Shown: positions 9,027 to 19,062 of the stretch, one piece after another
Layout of the letters: each line of letters opens with the position of its first letter
Position numbering within the stretch: position 1 is the first letter of the stretch
Assembly: GCF_000428765.1 (NCBI RefSeq)
Contig: NZ_AUAO01000003.1
Location: forward strand, 62,001-126,000
DNA from: Brevundimonas aveniformis DSM 17977
GTDB taxonomy: Bacteria > Pseudomonadota > Alphaproteobacteria > Caulobacterales > Caulobacteraceae
Reading direction: 5' to 3'
Length of the DNA: 64,000 bases
Position numbers and translations under genes: made by a program
The notes under the pieces: model-generated
Database searches by the model: none
What the model was told of the DNA's origin: nothing
What the model saw: the letters and a program-made list of their open reading frames with translations, nothing else

Positions 9027-10634
9027 ATGCCCAGGCTCAACTCCTCCGTCGACCGTTCCGCTCCGGCCTTTCAGGCCCTGAAGACTCACAATGAGGCGCT
9101 GGCCCACGAACTGCGCGACAAGGTCGCCCAGGCCGGTCGAGGGGGCCCTGAGGCGAGCCGCGAGCGCCACGTCGGACGCGGCAAGCTGTTGCCGCGGGAT
9201 CGGGTGGAGCGCCTGCTGGATCCCGGCGCGCCGTTCCTGGAGATCGGCCAGTTGGCAGCCGGCGGCATGTACAATGACGAGGCGCCGGGGGCCGGCATGA
9301 TCTGCGGCGTCGGCCGGGTGTCGGGTCGTGAGGTGATGATCGTCTGCAACGACCCGACCGTGAAGGGCGGGGCCTATTTCCCGATGACGGTGAAGAAGCA
9401 CCTGCGGGCCCAGGAGATCGCCGAACAGAACCGGCTGCCGTGCGTCTATCTGGTCGATTCGGGCGGGGCGAACCTGCCGCACCAGGCCGAGGTGTTTCCG
9501 GACCGCGAGCATTTCGGGCGCATCTTCTTCAACCAGGCGCGCATGAGCGCCAAGGAAATCCCGCAGATCGCCTGTGTGATGGGGTCATGCACGGCCGGCG
9601 GCGCCTATGTCCCGGCGATGTCGGACGAGACGGTGATCGTCAGAAACCAGGGCACCATCTTCCTGGCCGGTCCGCCACTGGTGAAGGCGGCGACCGGCGA
9701 GGTGATCTCGGCGGAAGAACTGGGCGGAGCCGAGACTCACAGCCGCAAGTCCGGCGTGGTCGACCATGTGGCCGAGAACGACGAACACGCCCTGCAGATC
9801 GTGCGCGAGATCGTGGCCGGGCTGAACTCGGTCAAGCCGAACGAACTGGATGTGATCGAGCCGGAGCCGCCGGCGCTGGATCCGCAGGACCTGTACGGCA
9901 TCATCCCGGACGATGTGCGCGCGCCCTATGATGTGAAGGAGGTCATCGCCCGCATCGTCGACGGCTCTGAGTTTCAGGAATTCAAGCGGGACTATGGGTC
10001 GACCCTAGTGTGCGGGTTCGCCCGCATCTGGGGGATGCCGGTGGCGATCCTGGCCAACAACGGCGTGCTGTTCTCCGAGAGCGCCCAGAAGGGCGCGCAT
10101 TTCATCGAGCTGGCCTGCAAGCGGCGGATCCCGCTGGTGTTCCTGCAGAACATCTCGGGCTTCATGGTCGGCGGGAAATATGAGGCCGAAGGCATTGCCA
10201 AGCATGGGGCCAAGATGGTGACGGCGGTGGCCAGTGCAGAGGTGCCCAAGTTCACCGTCTTGATCGGCGGCAGTTTCGGGGCCGGCAATTATGGCATGTG
10301 CGGCCGGGCCTATTCGCCCCGGTTCCTGTTCACCTGGCCCAACAGCCGGATCAGCGTCATGGGCGGCGAACAGGCCGCCAGCGTGCTGGCCACCGTCAAG
10401 CGCGACGCCATGGAAGCCAAGGGCGAAAGCTGGGCGATCGAGGCCGAAGCCGAGTTCAAAGCCCCAATCCGCCAGCGCTACGAGGACGAGGGCAATCCCT
10501 ATTTCGCCACCGCGCGGCTGTGGGATGACGGGGTGATCGACCCGGTGCAGACCCGCGACGTGCTGGGCCTGGCGATAAGCGCCAGCCTCAATGCGCCGAT
10601 CCCCGAGACGCAGTTCGGCGTGTTCAGGATGTGA
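9027..10634 (+). CDS. Acyl-CoA carboxylase carboxyltransferase (methylcrotonyl-CoA carboxylase beta-like)
   Basis: The 535-residue protein is a two-domain crotonase-fold biotin carboxyltransferase. Motifs include [22 protein letters not shown] near the N-terminus, [18 protein letters not shown] and [21 protein letters not shown] in the N-domain, and [26 protein letters not shown] with [13 protein letters not shown] in the C-domain, which fit methylcrotonyl-CoA carboxylase beta (leucine degradation) better than propionyl-CoA carboxylase. I start at [13 protein letters not shown] after AAAGGG; a longer frame begins at 8952. A DUF2200 gene and an enoyl-CoA hydratase follow, but no biotin carboxylase alpha subunit is present in this window. 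Confidence 0.9.
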   Translation: MPRLNSSVDRSAPAFQALKTHNEALAHELRDKVAQAGRGGPEASRERHVGRGKLLPRDRVERLLDPGAPFLEIGQLAAGGMYNDEAPGAGMICGVGRVSGREVMIVCNDPTVKGGAYFPMTVKKHLRAQEIAEQNRLPCVYLVDSGGANLPHQAEVFPDREHFGRIFFNQARMSAKEIPQIACVMGSCTAGGAYVPAMSDETVIVRNQGTIFLAGPPLVKAATGEVISAEELGGAETHSRKSGVVDHVAENDEHALQIVREIVAGLNSVKPNELDVIEPEPPALDPQDLYGIIPDDVRAPYDVKEVIARIVDGSEFQEFKRDYGSTLVCGFARIWGMPVAILANNGVLFSESAQKGAHFIELACKRRIPLVFLQNISGFMVGGKYEAEGIAKHGAKMVTAVASAEVPKFTVLIGGSFGAGNYGMCGRAYSPRFLFTWPNSRISVMGGEQAASVLATVKRDAMEAKGESWAIEAEAEFKAPIRQRYEDEGNPYFATARLWDDGVIDPVQTRDVLGLAISASLNAPIPETQFGVFRM

Positions 10635-11000
10635 TCAGGCGGGCGACCGCAGGATCTTCTCCATCGCCTTGCCCTTCGCCAGTTCGTCGATCAGCTTGTC
10701 GAGGTGGCGGATCTCGCGCATCAGCGGGTCTTCGATCTCTTCGACGCGATGGCCGCAGATCATGCCGGTGATCAGGAGCCGGTTGGGGTTCATGGCCGGG
10801 GCCTGGTCGAAGAAGGCCTCGAAGGTCGTCTGGGCGTCGAGCTGGGCCTGGAACTGGTCGGCGGAATAGCCGGTCAGCCACAGGATGATCTGATCGACTT
10901 CGGCTTGGGTCCGGCCCTTCTTTTCGGCCTTGGCGACGTAGAGCGGATAGACGCCGGCCACAGTCATGCGGCGGATACGGTCGCTGGCGGTGGTCTGCAT
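10635..11000 (-). CDS. DUF2200 family protein
   Basis: A 121-residue cytoplasmic protein with no known function. The sequence [24 protein letters not shown] and [17 protein letters not shown] match the DUF2200 family, small proteins widespread in bacteria. The start chosen ([12 protein letters not shown]) is the Met next to the conserved block; the open frame runs back another 107 residues over the convergent hydratase start with no protein character. Its stop abuts the mccB-like stop (convergent), and it is divergent from the hydratase 63 bp away. Confidence 0.85.
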   Translation of the reverse strand: MQTTASDRIRRMTVAGVYPLYVAKAEKKGRTQAEVDQIILWLTGYSADQFQAQLDAQTTFEAFFDQAPAMNPNRLLITGMICGHRVEEIEDPLMREIRHLDKLIDELAKGKAMEKILRSPA

Positions 11001-11063
11001 CGAACGGCTTTCGTTTCGGTTCGGCGGTTGGCGCGTTATAGGTCGTGACGACAGGAGAACTCC

Positions 11064-11966
11064 ATGGCCAAGACCCCGACCGAAGCCGATCTGAACGCGC
11101 CCGACATCACCGACGCGGAGGCCGTCGAGATGAATGCCATCGCCCATCCGATGCTGGCCAATCCGGCCCCCGACGCGGATGACGGGCTGGCGCGGATCGA
11201 CGCGACGTCCGACGGCATGGTCTTCATCACCATCAATCGCCCAGACAAGAAGAACGCCTTTGACGCCGCCACGATTGCGGCGCTGCGAGAGGCGTTTGAA
11301 TCCCTGCACGGCGCGGATCATGTCCGGGCCGTCTTTGTGCGCGGGGCGGGCGGTACCTTTTGCGCCGGGGCTGACCTGGGCTGGATGCGCTCGGCGGCGG
11401 ACTGGTCCGAGAGCGACAACCGCGACGACGCCATGAATCTGGCCGAGATGCTCAAGGCGCTCAGGGATATTCCGGCCCTGACGGTGGCGCTGGTTGAGGG
11501 CGCGGCGATGGGGGGAGGGGCCGGTCTGGTCGCCGCCTGTGATCGGGCCGTGGCGGTGGCGAACGCCAAGTTCGCCTTCTCGGAGGTCAAGCTGGGTCTG
11601 ATCCCGGCGACCATCGCTCCCTATGTCGTCGAGGCGGTGGGGCCGCGAACGGCGCGCGCCCTGTTTGCGACGGGCGAGCTGTTCACGGCGGAACAGGCCC
11701 TTCAGTTCGGTCTGGTGTCAGAGGTGCTGGCCTCGTCGGATGACATTGATGCCTATGTCGAACGCCTGGCCACGACCATGAAGGCGACGGCACCGGGCGC
11801 GGTCGGCGACGCCAAGCGGCTGGTCCATGATGTGGCCGGTGAAGAGATCGACCACGGGCTGATGGTTGAAACGGCCAAACGGATCGCTCGCGCCCGTGTC
11901 TCGCCCGAGGGGCAGGAGGGCGTGCGCGCCTTCCTCGACAAGCGCAAGCCGTCCTGGGCCGAATAG
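11064..11966 (+). CDS. Enoyl-CoA hydratase/isomerase (methylglutaconyl-CoA hydratase-like)
   Basis: A 300-residue crotonase. The core (about 48-300) has [13 protein letters not shown], the oxyanion-hole segment [15 protein letters not shown] and [16 protein letters not shown], followed by [15 protein letters not shown] where the catalytic Glu of hydratases lies. Next to a methylcrotonyl-CoA carboxylase beta gene it is best read as LiuC-like, acting two steps later in leucine breakdown, though a general enoyl-CoA hydratase is possible. An acidic N-terminal extension of about 45 residues precedes the fold. CAGGAG lies 8 bases before the ATG. Confidence 0.88.
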   Translation: MAKTPTEADLNAPDITDAEAVEMNAIAHPMLANPAPDADDGLARIDATSDGMVFITINRPDKKNAFDAATIAALREAFESLHGADHVRAVFVRGAGGTFCAGADLGWMRSAADWSESDNRDDAMNLAEMLKALRDIPALTVALVEGAAMGGGAGLVAACDRAVAVANAKFAFSEVKLGLIPATIAPYVVEAVGPRTARALFATGELFTAEQALQFGLVSEVLASSDDIDAYVERLATTMKATAPGAVGDAKRLVHDVAGEEIDHGLMVETAKRIARARVSPEGQEGVRAFLDKRKPSWAE

Positions 11967-12040
11967 GTCCGTCAGCCTCCGTCAGCTTGGCATCCACGGC
12001 AAAACGGCGTTCAGTGTCTCCGAACATGGGAGGACGGACG

Positions 12041-14008
12041 ATGCGCACGACTCGATTGCGAGGGCTGCTGGCGGTCTTCGGACTTCTGGTGGGGCTGGCT
12101 GGGGCTTCGCACGCCACGCCGACGTTGGCGCAGCAGGCGATGCAGCCGTTCCGGTCGGACGCGGATCTGCTCGAATTCCTCATGGAGGATGGCGAGCTGG
12201 CCGTGGGATCCGGCGGCTATTCGATGTATCCGCCCCCGCCGTCACCGCCGCCGCCGCCGCCGCCCCCGCCGCCTCCGGGGACTGCGCCTGCGGCACCCGT
12301 CGCCGCTGCTCCGCCTGCGCTGGGGGGTGTGGCGGCCCCGGACAATCCGTCCATCACCAACACTCAGATCGCCGGCGTCGACGAGGGCGGCATCGTCAAG
12401 GTCGTGGGTGACTACCTGGTCATCCTGCGGCGCGGACGCCTGTTCAGCGTGTCCACCGCAGGCGGCGACCTGAGGCCGGTCGGCGAGATAGACGCGTATC
12501 CGCCCGGGGTGAATGCTTCGCGCGACTGGTACGACGAGATGCTGGTCTCGGGCGACTGGGTGGTCGTGGTCGGATACAGCTATGGACGCGGTGGCACGGA
12601 GATCAACCGCTTCCGCATCGGCGCGGACGGCCAGTTCAGCTTCGTCGACAGCCACCACCTGAGATCGGCGGACTATTATTCGGCCGAGAATTACGCCTCG
12701 CGTCTGGTCGGGGATCAGCTGATTTTCTACACGCCGCTTGGCTTTGGCTACGACGATGACCCGCTGGACTCGCTACCGGCGCTGTCGCGCTGGAACGCCG
12801 GGGAAGACGAGCCGACCTGGCAAAGGATCACCACAGGGCGCCAAGTCTATGTGGCGCGGCCGTTGCGCGAGAAGGGGCCGCATACCGTCAACACGATGCA
12901 CACCGTGTCGATGTGCAACCTGACGGCGCCTGAGCTGAACTGTAGCGCCACGGTCATCCTGGGTTCGGACAGCCGGACCTTCTTTGTGTCGCAGAATGCC
13001 GTCTATGTCTGGACCGATACAGAGCACGCCTGGAACGAACAGACCGACGAGCAGGATCTGGTGCCAGCCTTCCTCTATCGGCTGCCGTTTGACGGGGCAG
13101 CGCCTCAAGCCGTTCGGGTGATGGGCAATCCTATGAACCAGTTCTCGTTCAATCCAAACGCCTCGGCCAGCCGGATGGACATTCTGGTGTCCGCCGACTC
13201 GGGCGGCGACGAGATGTGGCGCTCAGAGGTTTCCCAGGGCGACATGGCTCTCCTTCGACTGCCGATGAGCCGGTTCGGTGACGGCAGCGGTTCGGCACGC
13301 CCCGAGGACTATCAGGACCTGCCGGGTTCGACCTACACCAGCGTCGTCAATGCCAATCGTTTCGTCGGGGATTGGGCCTTCTACGCCATCTCGACCTATC
13401 AGCCGGGCAACTATCAGAGCCGGACGAGCGAGCTGGTGGCGGTGCCTGTGCGCGGGGGGGAGCCGACGCTGTTCAACTTTGAGCAAGGCGTCGAAAGGAT
13501 CGAGCCGCTGGGATCGGACGCGCTGATCGTCGGCGGGAATACGTCGGTGGATTTCACCACCCTGATTCTGGGCGGCGCGCGACCGCAGGTGGGATCGTCC
13601 TTCACCGTCCCTCAGGCCAGCCAGACCGAGTCGCGCAGCCACGCCTTCTTCTACCGGTCCGACACGGCGGACGGCTCGAGCGGTCTCATGGGGCTGCCGA
13701 TCATGACACAGGCCGCACGGGAGGGCGGGGGCTGGCAGCAGGGGGCGGACATGCTGTTCCTGCGCCGATCCGATCGCGCGCTGTCGGACTTCGGGCGACT
13801 CCATGCCACGCCGACCGTGCCGGGGCGGGTCGATCAGTGCGTGGCCTCGTGCGTGGACTGGTACGGCAACGCCCGGCCGATCTTCCTGAGAGGGCGGGTC
13901 TTTGCTCTGATGGGCTACGATCTGGTGGAGGGCCGCGAGGGCGGCGACCGTATCGAGGAGGTCCGGCGCGTCGACTATGAGACGCGTGGAGGCGGCAAGG
14001 ACGACTAG
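12041..14008 (+). CDS. Secreted beta-propeller domain protein
   Basis: A 655-residue exported protein with a signal peptide (about 1-30, ending ATPTLAQQA), a proline-rich stretch (about 62-95, runs of Pro with Ser and Gly) and then a long beta-rich body. The pattern NTQIAGVDEGGIVKVVGDYLVILRRG is typical of the Beta_propel family of secreted proteins distantly related to WD40. Two Cys pairs (VSMCNLTAPELNC and QCVASCVDWYG) suggest disulfides in the periplasm or outside. Function unknown. Start at the ATG after GGGAGGACGG; a longer frame begins at 11987. Confidence 0.8.
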   Translation: MRTTRLRGLLAVFGLLVGLAGASHATPTLAQQAMQPFRSDADLLEFLMEDGELAVGSGGYSMYPPPPSPPPPPPPPPPPGTAPAAPVAAAPPALGGVAAPDNPSITNTQIAGVDEGGIVKVVGDYLVILRRGRLFSVSTAGGDLRPVGEIDAYPPGVNASRDWYDEMLVSGDWVVVVGYSYGRGGTEINRFRIGADGQFSFVDSHHLRSADYYSAENYASRLVGDQLIFYTPLGFGYDDDPLDSLPALSRWNAGEDEPTWQRITTGRQVYVARPLREKGPHTVNTMHTVSMCNLTAPELNCSATVILGSDSRTFFVSQNAVYVWTDTEHAWNEQTDEQDLVPAFLYRLPFDGAAPQAVRVMGNPMNQFSFNPNASASRMDILVSADSGGDEMWRSEVSQGDMALLRLPMSRFGDGSGSARPEDYQDLPGSTYTSVVNANRFVGDWAFYAISTYQPGNYQSRTSELVAVPVRGGEPTLFNFEQGVERIEPLGSDALIVGGNTSVDFTTLILGGARPQVGSSFTVPQASQTESRSHAFFYRSDTADGSSGLMGLPIMTQAAREGGGWQQGADMLFLRRSDRALSDFGRLHATPTVPGRVDQCVASCVDWYGNARPIFLRGRVFALMGYDLVEGREGGDRIEEVRRVDYETRGGGKDD

Positions 14009-14104
14009 CCGCCCCTGCATGGGGTGACCCCGCCATTGCGGCGCGCTATGCACGGCGCGACGGATTCAGACCCGCTTGTCAGGCGGGCGCTCAGGGAGAT
14101 GCCC

Positions 14105-15496
14105 ATGGCCGATACGGCCCCCGCCACGCCAACGACGACCGGACTGCTCAGCCTGATCGGCCACACGCCGATGGTCGAGGTGAAGAACCTCGATACCGGC
14201 AAGTGCCGCCTGTTTCTGAAGCTGGAATCGAACAACCCCGGCGGCTCGATCAAGGACCGGATCGCGCTGACCATGCTGGATCAGGCCGAGGCCGAAGGGT
14301 GGCTGAAGCCGGGCGGAACCATTGTTGAGGCGACGGCGGGCAATACCGGCCTGGCCCTGACGCTGGTTGGGGTTCAGCGCGGCTATCGGGTGCTGCTGGT
14401 CATTCCCGACAAGATGTCGCGCGAGAAGATCCAACACGTCCGGGCCATGGGGGCGGAGGTGCGCCTGACCCGCTCGGACGTCGGCAAGGGGCACCCCGAA
14501 TACTACATGGATCTGGCCGAAAGCCTGGCCCAGAAGATCCCCGGAGCCTTCTACGTCAACCAGTTCGCCAACGCCGCCAATCCGCTGGCGCATGAGCTGA
14601 CCACCGGACCCGAAATCTGGGAGCAGATGGACCAGGACGTTGATGCCTTCGTCGCCGGTATCGGCTCGGGCGGAACGATCACCGGCGTGGCGCGGTATCT
14701 GAAGTCGGTTTCGCCCAAGACCGAGGCGATCCTGGCCGATCCGGTCGGCTCGGTGCTGGCCGGCTATGTCAATGACGGCAAGCCCAGCGCCAAGGGCAGC
14801 TATACGGTTGAGGGCATCGGCCAGGACTTTATCCCCGACACGGCTGACATCAGCGTGATTGATCGCGCCTATTCGATCCCGGACACCGAGGCGATCGCCG
14901 CGGCGCGCGAGCTGCTGGCCAAGGAGGGGGTGCTGGCCGGATCGTCGTCGGGCACGCTGCTGGCGGCGGCCCTGCGCTATTGCCGCGAGCAGACCGAGCC
15001 CAAGCGGGTGGTCAGCTTCGTGTGCGACACCGGGGCCAAGTATCTGTCGAAGGTCTACAACGACGGATGGCTGGCTGATCAGGGACTGGCTCCCAAGACG
15101 CTGTACGGCGACCTGCGCGACGTGGTCAGCCGCCCGGCGGCGGAGGTGATCTCGGTCGGGCCGGACGATACCCTGGCGGTGGCCTATGGGCGGATGCGCC
15201 AGGCGGACGTGTCCCAACTACCGGTCATGGACGGAGGACGGCTGGTCGGGATCCTGGACGATTCCGACATCGTCCATGTGCTCGACACCGATGAGATCAC
15301 GCGCACCGAACGCTTTGCCAAGCCGGTCAGGTCAGCCATGGCGACCAAGCTGGATACGGTTCAGGTGAACGAGACGCTCAATGACTTGATCCCGATCTTC
15401 GACCGCGACCATGTGGCCATTGTCATGGACGGGTCGGAGTTCGTCGGCCTGATCACGCGGGTCGACCTGATCAATCACCTCAAGCTGAATCAGTAG
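14105..15496 (+). CDS. cbs: Cystathionine beta-synthase (PLP fold plus two CBS domains)
   Basis: Condenses homocysteine with serine (or acts as a cysteine synthase) in transsulfuration. The 463-residue protein has a fold-type II PLP domain (about 10-325) with the Schiff-base Lys in NNPGGSIKDRIA, TAGNTGLAL and the phosphate-binding GSGGTITG, then two CBS domains (about 345-400 and 405-462; VSQLPVMDGGRLVGILDDSD, VAIVMDGSEFVGLITRVD). I choose the second of two close ATGs because GGAG is 6 bases upstream. The next gene, a gamma-lyase/synthase, starts 5 bp after the stop, so the two form a reverse transsulfuration operon. Confidence 0.93.
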   Translation: MADTAPATPTTTGLLSLIGHTPMVEVKNLDTGKCRLFLKLESNNPGGSIKDRIALTMLDQAEAEGWLKPGGTIVEATAGNTGLALTLVGVQRGYRVLLVIPDKMSREKIQHVRAMGAEVRLTRSDVGKGHPEYYMDLAESLAQKIPGAFYVNQFANAANPLAHELTTGPEIWEQMDQDVDAFVAGIGSGGTITGVARYLKSVSPKTEAILADPVGSVLAGYVNDGKPSAKGSYTVEGIGQDFIPDTADISVIDRAYSIPDTEAIAAARELLAKEGVLAGSSSGTLLAAALRYCREQTEPKRVVSFVCDTGAKYLSKVYNDGWLADQGLAPKTLYGDLRDVVSRPAAEVISVGPDDTLAVAYGRMRQADVSQLPVMDGGRLVGILDDSDIVHVLDTDEITRTERFAKPVRSAMATKLDTVQVNETLNDLIPIFDRDHVAIVMDGSEFVGLITRVDLINHLKLNQ

Positions 15497-15500
15497 GGCT

Positions 15501-16661
15501 ATGGCCAAGGGAACCAATCGCCAGGGTTTTTCCACTCGGGCCATCCACGCCGGCCAGCACCCGGACCCGACGACGGGTGCGGTGATGACGCCGATCTACG
15601 CCACCTCGACCTACGCCCAGGAAAGCCCCGGCGTGAACAAGGGCTATGAATATGCGCGCGGCAAGAACCCGACGCGCGAGGCGTTCGAGCGGTGCATCGC
15701 GGACCTGGAGAACGGCACGCACGGCTTCGGCTTTGCATCCGGCATGGCGGCGACCTCGACAGCGCTGGAGCTGCTGGACGCCGGCAGCCACATCATCACG
15801 GGTGACGACCTTTATGGCGGCACCTACCGTCTCTACGAGCGGGTGCGCAGGCGTTCGGCCGGGCTGGATTTCTCGTACCTGGACTTGACCAATCTGGCGG
15901 CGGTCGAGGCGGCGATCCGTCCCGAGACGAAGATGCTGTGGGTCGAGACGCCGACCAATCCGCTGATGAAGCTGGCCGACATTGCGGCGCTGTCGGCGCT
16001 GGCGAAGACGCGCGGCTTGCTGATGGTGGTCGACAACACCTTCGCCACGCCCTGGTGCCAGACGCCGCTGGATCTGGGGGCCGATGTGGTGATGCATTCG
16101 GCGACCAAATATCTGAACGGCCACTCGGACGTGATCGGCGGCGTGCTGGTGACCAGGGATGCCGAGCTGGCGACCCAGATCAAGTTCCTGCAGAATTCGG
16201 TCGGCGGGGTGATGGGGCCGTTCGACGCCTTTCTGGTCAATCGCGGCCTGAAGACCCTGGGCGTGCGGATGAAGGCGCACTGCGAGAATGCCCGGGCGAT
16301 CGCGCGCTGGCTCGAAGGTCGGGCCGGTGTGGCCAAGGTCTATTATCCGGGGCTGGAGAGCCATCCGCAGCATGAGCTGGCCAGGCGCCAGATGCGCGGC
16401 TTCGGCGGCATGATCTCGATCCTGGTCGACGGCGACCTGTCGCGGACCAAACAGATCATGGAGCGGCTTCAGGTCTTCACCGTCGCCGAGAGCCTGGGCG
16501 GTGTCGAGAGCCTGGCCAACCATCCGGCCATCATGACCCACGCCAGCGTCCCCAGGGAGGTCCGCGAGGCCGGCGGGGTGACCGACAACCTGATCCGCCT
16601 GTCGGTCGGGGTGGAGGACCTGGACGACCTGATCGCGGATCTGGAGCAGGCGCTGGCGTAG
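15501..16661 (+). CDS. Cystathionine gamma-lyase/gamma-synthase family PLP enzyme
   Basis: A 386-residue Cys/Met-metabolism PLP enzyme. It shows the family motifs YARGKNPTREAFERCIADLE, FASGMAA, ETPTNPLMKLADI and the PLP-Lys in HSATKYLNGHSDVIGG. Sequence alone does not separate cystathionine gamma-lyase from gamma-synthase (metB); the tight coupling to cbs (5 bp) favours gamma-lyase, completing the homocysteine-to-cysteine route. Translation is probably coupled, as the ribosome site lies in the end of cbs. Confidence 0.92.
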   Translation: MAKGTNRQGFSTRAIHAGQHPDPTTGAVMTPIYATSTYAQESPGVNKGYEYARGKNPTREAFERCIADLENGTHGFGFASGMAATSTALELLDAGSHIITGDDLYGGTYRLYERVRRRSAGLDFSYLDLTNLAAVEAAIRPETKMLWVETPTNPLMKLADIAALSALAKTRGLLMVVDNTFATPWCQTPLDLGADVVMHSATKYLNGHSDVIGGVLVTRDAELATQIKFLQNSVGGVMGPFDAFLVNRGLKTLGVRMKAHCENARAIARWLEGRAGVAKVYYPGLESHPQHELARRQMRGFGGMISILVDGDLSRTKQIMERLQVFTVAESLGGVESLANHPAIMTHASVPREVREAGGVTDNLIRLSVGVEDLDDLIADLEQALA

Positions 16662-16770
16662 TCAGGCGGCGTCAGGTCGAGTAGCCGAATTTCGCCTCAA
16701 TCCTCGGCCACCTCTGGCTGCGCAAAGCGTCGCGGCACCGACCGCGCGGCTCGCTTTCGGAGGCTAACCC

Positions 16771-17232
16771 ATGAAGGTGATTGCTGGCGGAGCCCTGGCC
16801 TTGGCGGTCCTGGCTGGCGCGCCGGCGGCCTGGGCCTGCTTGCCGCCCTTGCCGCAGACTCCCGAAGAGCATCTCGCGACCATGGTTCAGCAACAGGCGA
16901 ACGCCTTTGCCCACGCTCCGCGGATTGTCGAATACGAGGTCGTGGAGGCCTGGGACACCACGCCGGCGTCGCTCCAGCCGCCTTACGACGGGGATACTCA
17001 CGTCCAGCTTCGCCCGCTTCGCACCTTGCGAGGCCCAGAGGTCACTGGAACGATCGAGCTGGTGCACCGGAGATTCTGCGGTTTCGGCATCGGCTACACG
17101 ACCGAGCCGGGCACGCGTCTTCTGGTCTTCTCCCGAGCTGACCGGATCGAAGCCTTGTCGGATCTGGCTGACATCATTCCGGTGAGCGAGATTACCGAGG
17201 CTGCGATCCTCCAGGCGGTAGCCCGTCCCTAG
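16771..17232 (+). CDS. Hypothetical exported protein
   Basis: Not recognised. The 153-residue product has a clear signal peptide (MKVIAGGALALAVLAGAPAAWAC, cleavage near 22) and a short mature protein containing Cys in CLPPLP and in RRFCGFGIGYT. The pattern LRTLRGPEVTGTIELVHRRFCG is reminiscent of small secreted proteins with a beta-barrel fold, but I cannot name one. GGAGG lies 7 bases before the ATG. Its stop codon overlaps the stop of the convergent DUF885 gene through a shared CTAG. Confidence 0.7.
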   Translation: MKVIAGGALALAVLAGAPAAWACLPPLPQTPEEHLATMVQQQANAFAHAPRIVEYEVVEAWDTTPASLQPPYDGDTHVQLRPLRTLRGPEVTGTIELVHRRFCGFGIGYTTEPGTRLLVFSRADRIEALSDLADIIPVSEITEAAILQAVARP

Positions 17233-19007
17233 CTGATCGCGTCGCCCGTCATCAGGGCCCGCGCATAGCGGACCGGCGGCGAGCCAAAACCGAGGAGCGT
17301 GTCGTGATAGGCCTTCATGTCGAAACTCTCTCCCCCGGGCTGCTGCATCTCGCGGCGCAGGGCCCAGTGCTCGCGCCAGCCGACGAAATAGGTCGGGAGC
17401 TGGGCTGAGGAGAGCTGGGCGCGGATCCATTTGCCGGCGGCCTCTGATTCCTGCTGGAAGGCGTCCTCGGTCATCATCCGCATGGCCTCGTCGCGGGTCA
17501 TTTCATCGACGTGGACGCCGATGTCGAGCAGGGCGTTGGCGATGACCCTGAGCAGGAATTTGAGGTTGGCCAACCTGTAGAGCGGGTCGCCGTCGAGGTG
17601 GCCAGCCTCAACCATGACATCCTGGGCATAGCAGGCCCAGCCCTCGATGAAGGGGCCTGAGGCCAGCACGGCGCGCACCATCGAAGGATAGCGGTTGGCA
17701 TGGGCGAGCTGGAGGTAGTGGCCGGGCATGGCTTCGTGGACCGTCACCCCCTCGAGGGCGCGGGTGTTGTATTCGCGCAGGAAGCTCTCGGCCTGGGCGT
17801 CGGACCAGCCCTCGGGGATGGGCGAAATCTTGTAGAAGGTCGGCTGTTCGCGATCGAGCGGGCCGGGGCTGTCGCAGTAGGCGACGGCGACGCCGCGCTG
17901 GAACTCGGGCGTCAGGACGATGCGCACCGGCTCATCGGGCACGGTCACGAGATTGCGGTCGCGCACGAACTGGGTGGCGTTGGCCAGCATGGTCTCGGCG
18001 GCCTCAACCAAACCGTTGCGGCTAGGCCGGTCGGCGTAGACCAGCTCCATGGCGGCGTTGAGCACGGCCTGGCGCTGTTCCGCATTGGGGCGGCGCGGGG
18101 TTTCGGGCGCTCCTTCACGGCCTTCGAGGACCTGGCGGGCGATCTGGTACATCTCGTCGCGCACGCGGGCCATTTCGCGTTCGCCCTGTTCCTTGATTTC
18201 GGCGCGGCTGAGCCGGCTGTTGAGGGCGAAGGCCAGCTTGGCGTCGTAGAGATCGGGCCCGAGGCGATAGTCGCCCTGGGCACCCGGAACGAGCACATCG
18301 TCGATCCACTGCTGGTGTGCGGCGATGCCCAGCTTGGCGATGCGGCCGGCCTCGATCAGCCGGGTGCGCTCGGCACCGCTGAGGGCCGGGGCCTCGGCCA
18401 GCACCATGTCGACCAGGCTGGCGAGGCCGCGGTTCTGGCCAGAGACGGTCTGGGCGTGGATCTCGGGAACGCGTTCGGGGTCGAGGGCGTCGCGGGTCGA
18501 GGCTAGCAGCGCCGGAAAACCCTGCATCCGCGCCGTCGCCGCACGCAGGCGCTCGGGCAGCGGGGCGAACTCACGCGCGATCAGGCTGAACAGGGCCGAG
18601 CCGGCGTATTCGTTGTGGACCAGCGGATCCCAGGCCCAGGCCTGAAGCTGGTCGTGGGTCCAGATGTCACCGCGCAGGCTGTTGTCGAGCAGGGCAGCGT
18701 CGACCTGACGCTCGCGGGACAGGGCTGAGCGGTCAATGTCACCGAGCGCCTCAAGCGCACGACGGGCCAGGGCCGAGCGGGCGTGCCAACTGGCGGGACC
18801 GAGATCGCCGAGCTGATCGTCGAAGCGATGGTCCCCCAGTGATGTCGCAAACGGCGGCGACAGGCGGATCGATTCATCCAGCCACGCCTGGGCGATCTGG
18901 TCGAAGGCGGCGTCCGTGGCGTTGGTGGCCTGGGCCTGTGCTGTTGCCGGTAGCAGGGCCGCCGCCGAAAGCGACAAGAACAGACGGCGATTGAGAAAGG
19001 GGTTCAT
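17229..19007 (-). CDS. DUF885 family protein, probable periplasmic metallohydrolase
   Basis: A 592-residue exported protein of the DUF885 family, thought to be metallopeptidase-like. The signal MNPFLNRRLFLSLSAAALLPATAQAQA contains a twin-arginine (NRRLFLSL) so export may be by Tat. The zinc-type motif VTVHEAMPGHYLQLAHANR lies in the C-terminal half, and GWACYAQDVMVEAG follows as expected. The rest is helical. It has no obvious functional neighbour. Confidence 0.87.
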   Translation of the reverse strand: MNPFLNRRLFLSLSAAALLPATAQAQATNATDAAFDQIAQAWLDESIRLSPPFATSLGDHRFDDQLGDLGPASWHARSALARRALEALGDIDRSALSRERQVDAALLDNSLRGDIWTHDQLQAWAWDPLVHNEYAGSALFSLIAREFAPLPERLRAATARMQGFPALLASTRDALDPERVPEIHAQTVSGQNRGLASLVDMVLAEAPALSGAERTRLIEAGRIAKLGIAAHQQWIDDVLVPGAQGDYRLGPDLYDAKLAFALNSRLSRAEIKEQGEREMARVRDEMYQIARQVLEGREGAPETPRRPNAEQRQAVLNAAMELVYADRPSRNGLVEAAETMLANATQFVRDRNLVTVPDEPVRIVLTPEFQRGVAVAYCDSPGPLDREQPTFYKISPIPEGWSDAQAESFLREYNTRALEGVTVHEAMPGHYLQLAHANRYPSMVRAVLASGPFIEGWACYAQDVMVEAGHLDGDPLYRLANLKFLLRVIANALLDIGVHVDEMTRDEAMRMMTEDAFQQESEAAGKWIRAQLSSAQLPTYFVGWREHWALRREMQQPGGESFDMKAYHDTLLGFGSPPVRYARALMTGDAIS

Positions 19008-19062
19008 CGGGACCTCCGGTCAGGGTCCGTGACCTTGGCGGTCGCGGACCCTGACCGCAAGA

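Noticed and set aside
12220..12300. Repeat in the proline-rich stretch of the beta-propeller protein
   Set aside because: Ordinary low-complexity CCG codon run, not a mobile or CRISPR-like repeat.
13990..14105. SAM riboswitch ahead of cbs
   Set aside because: No SAM-II or SAM-I core sequence or pseudoknot-like pairing visible.
16672..17430. Minus-strand frame overlapping the small exported-protein gene
   Set aside because: The plus-strand gene has a good signal peptide and ribosome site; the minus frame has none.
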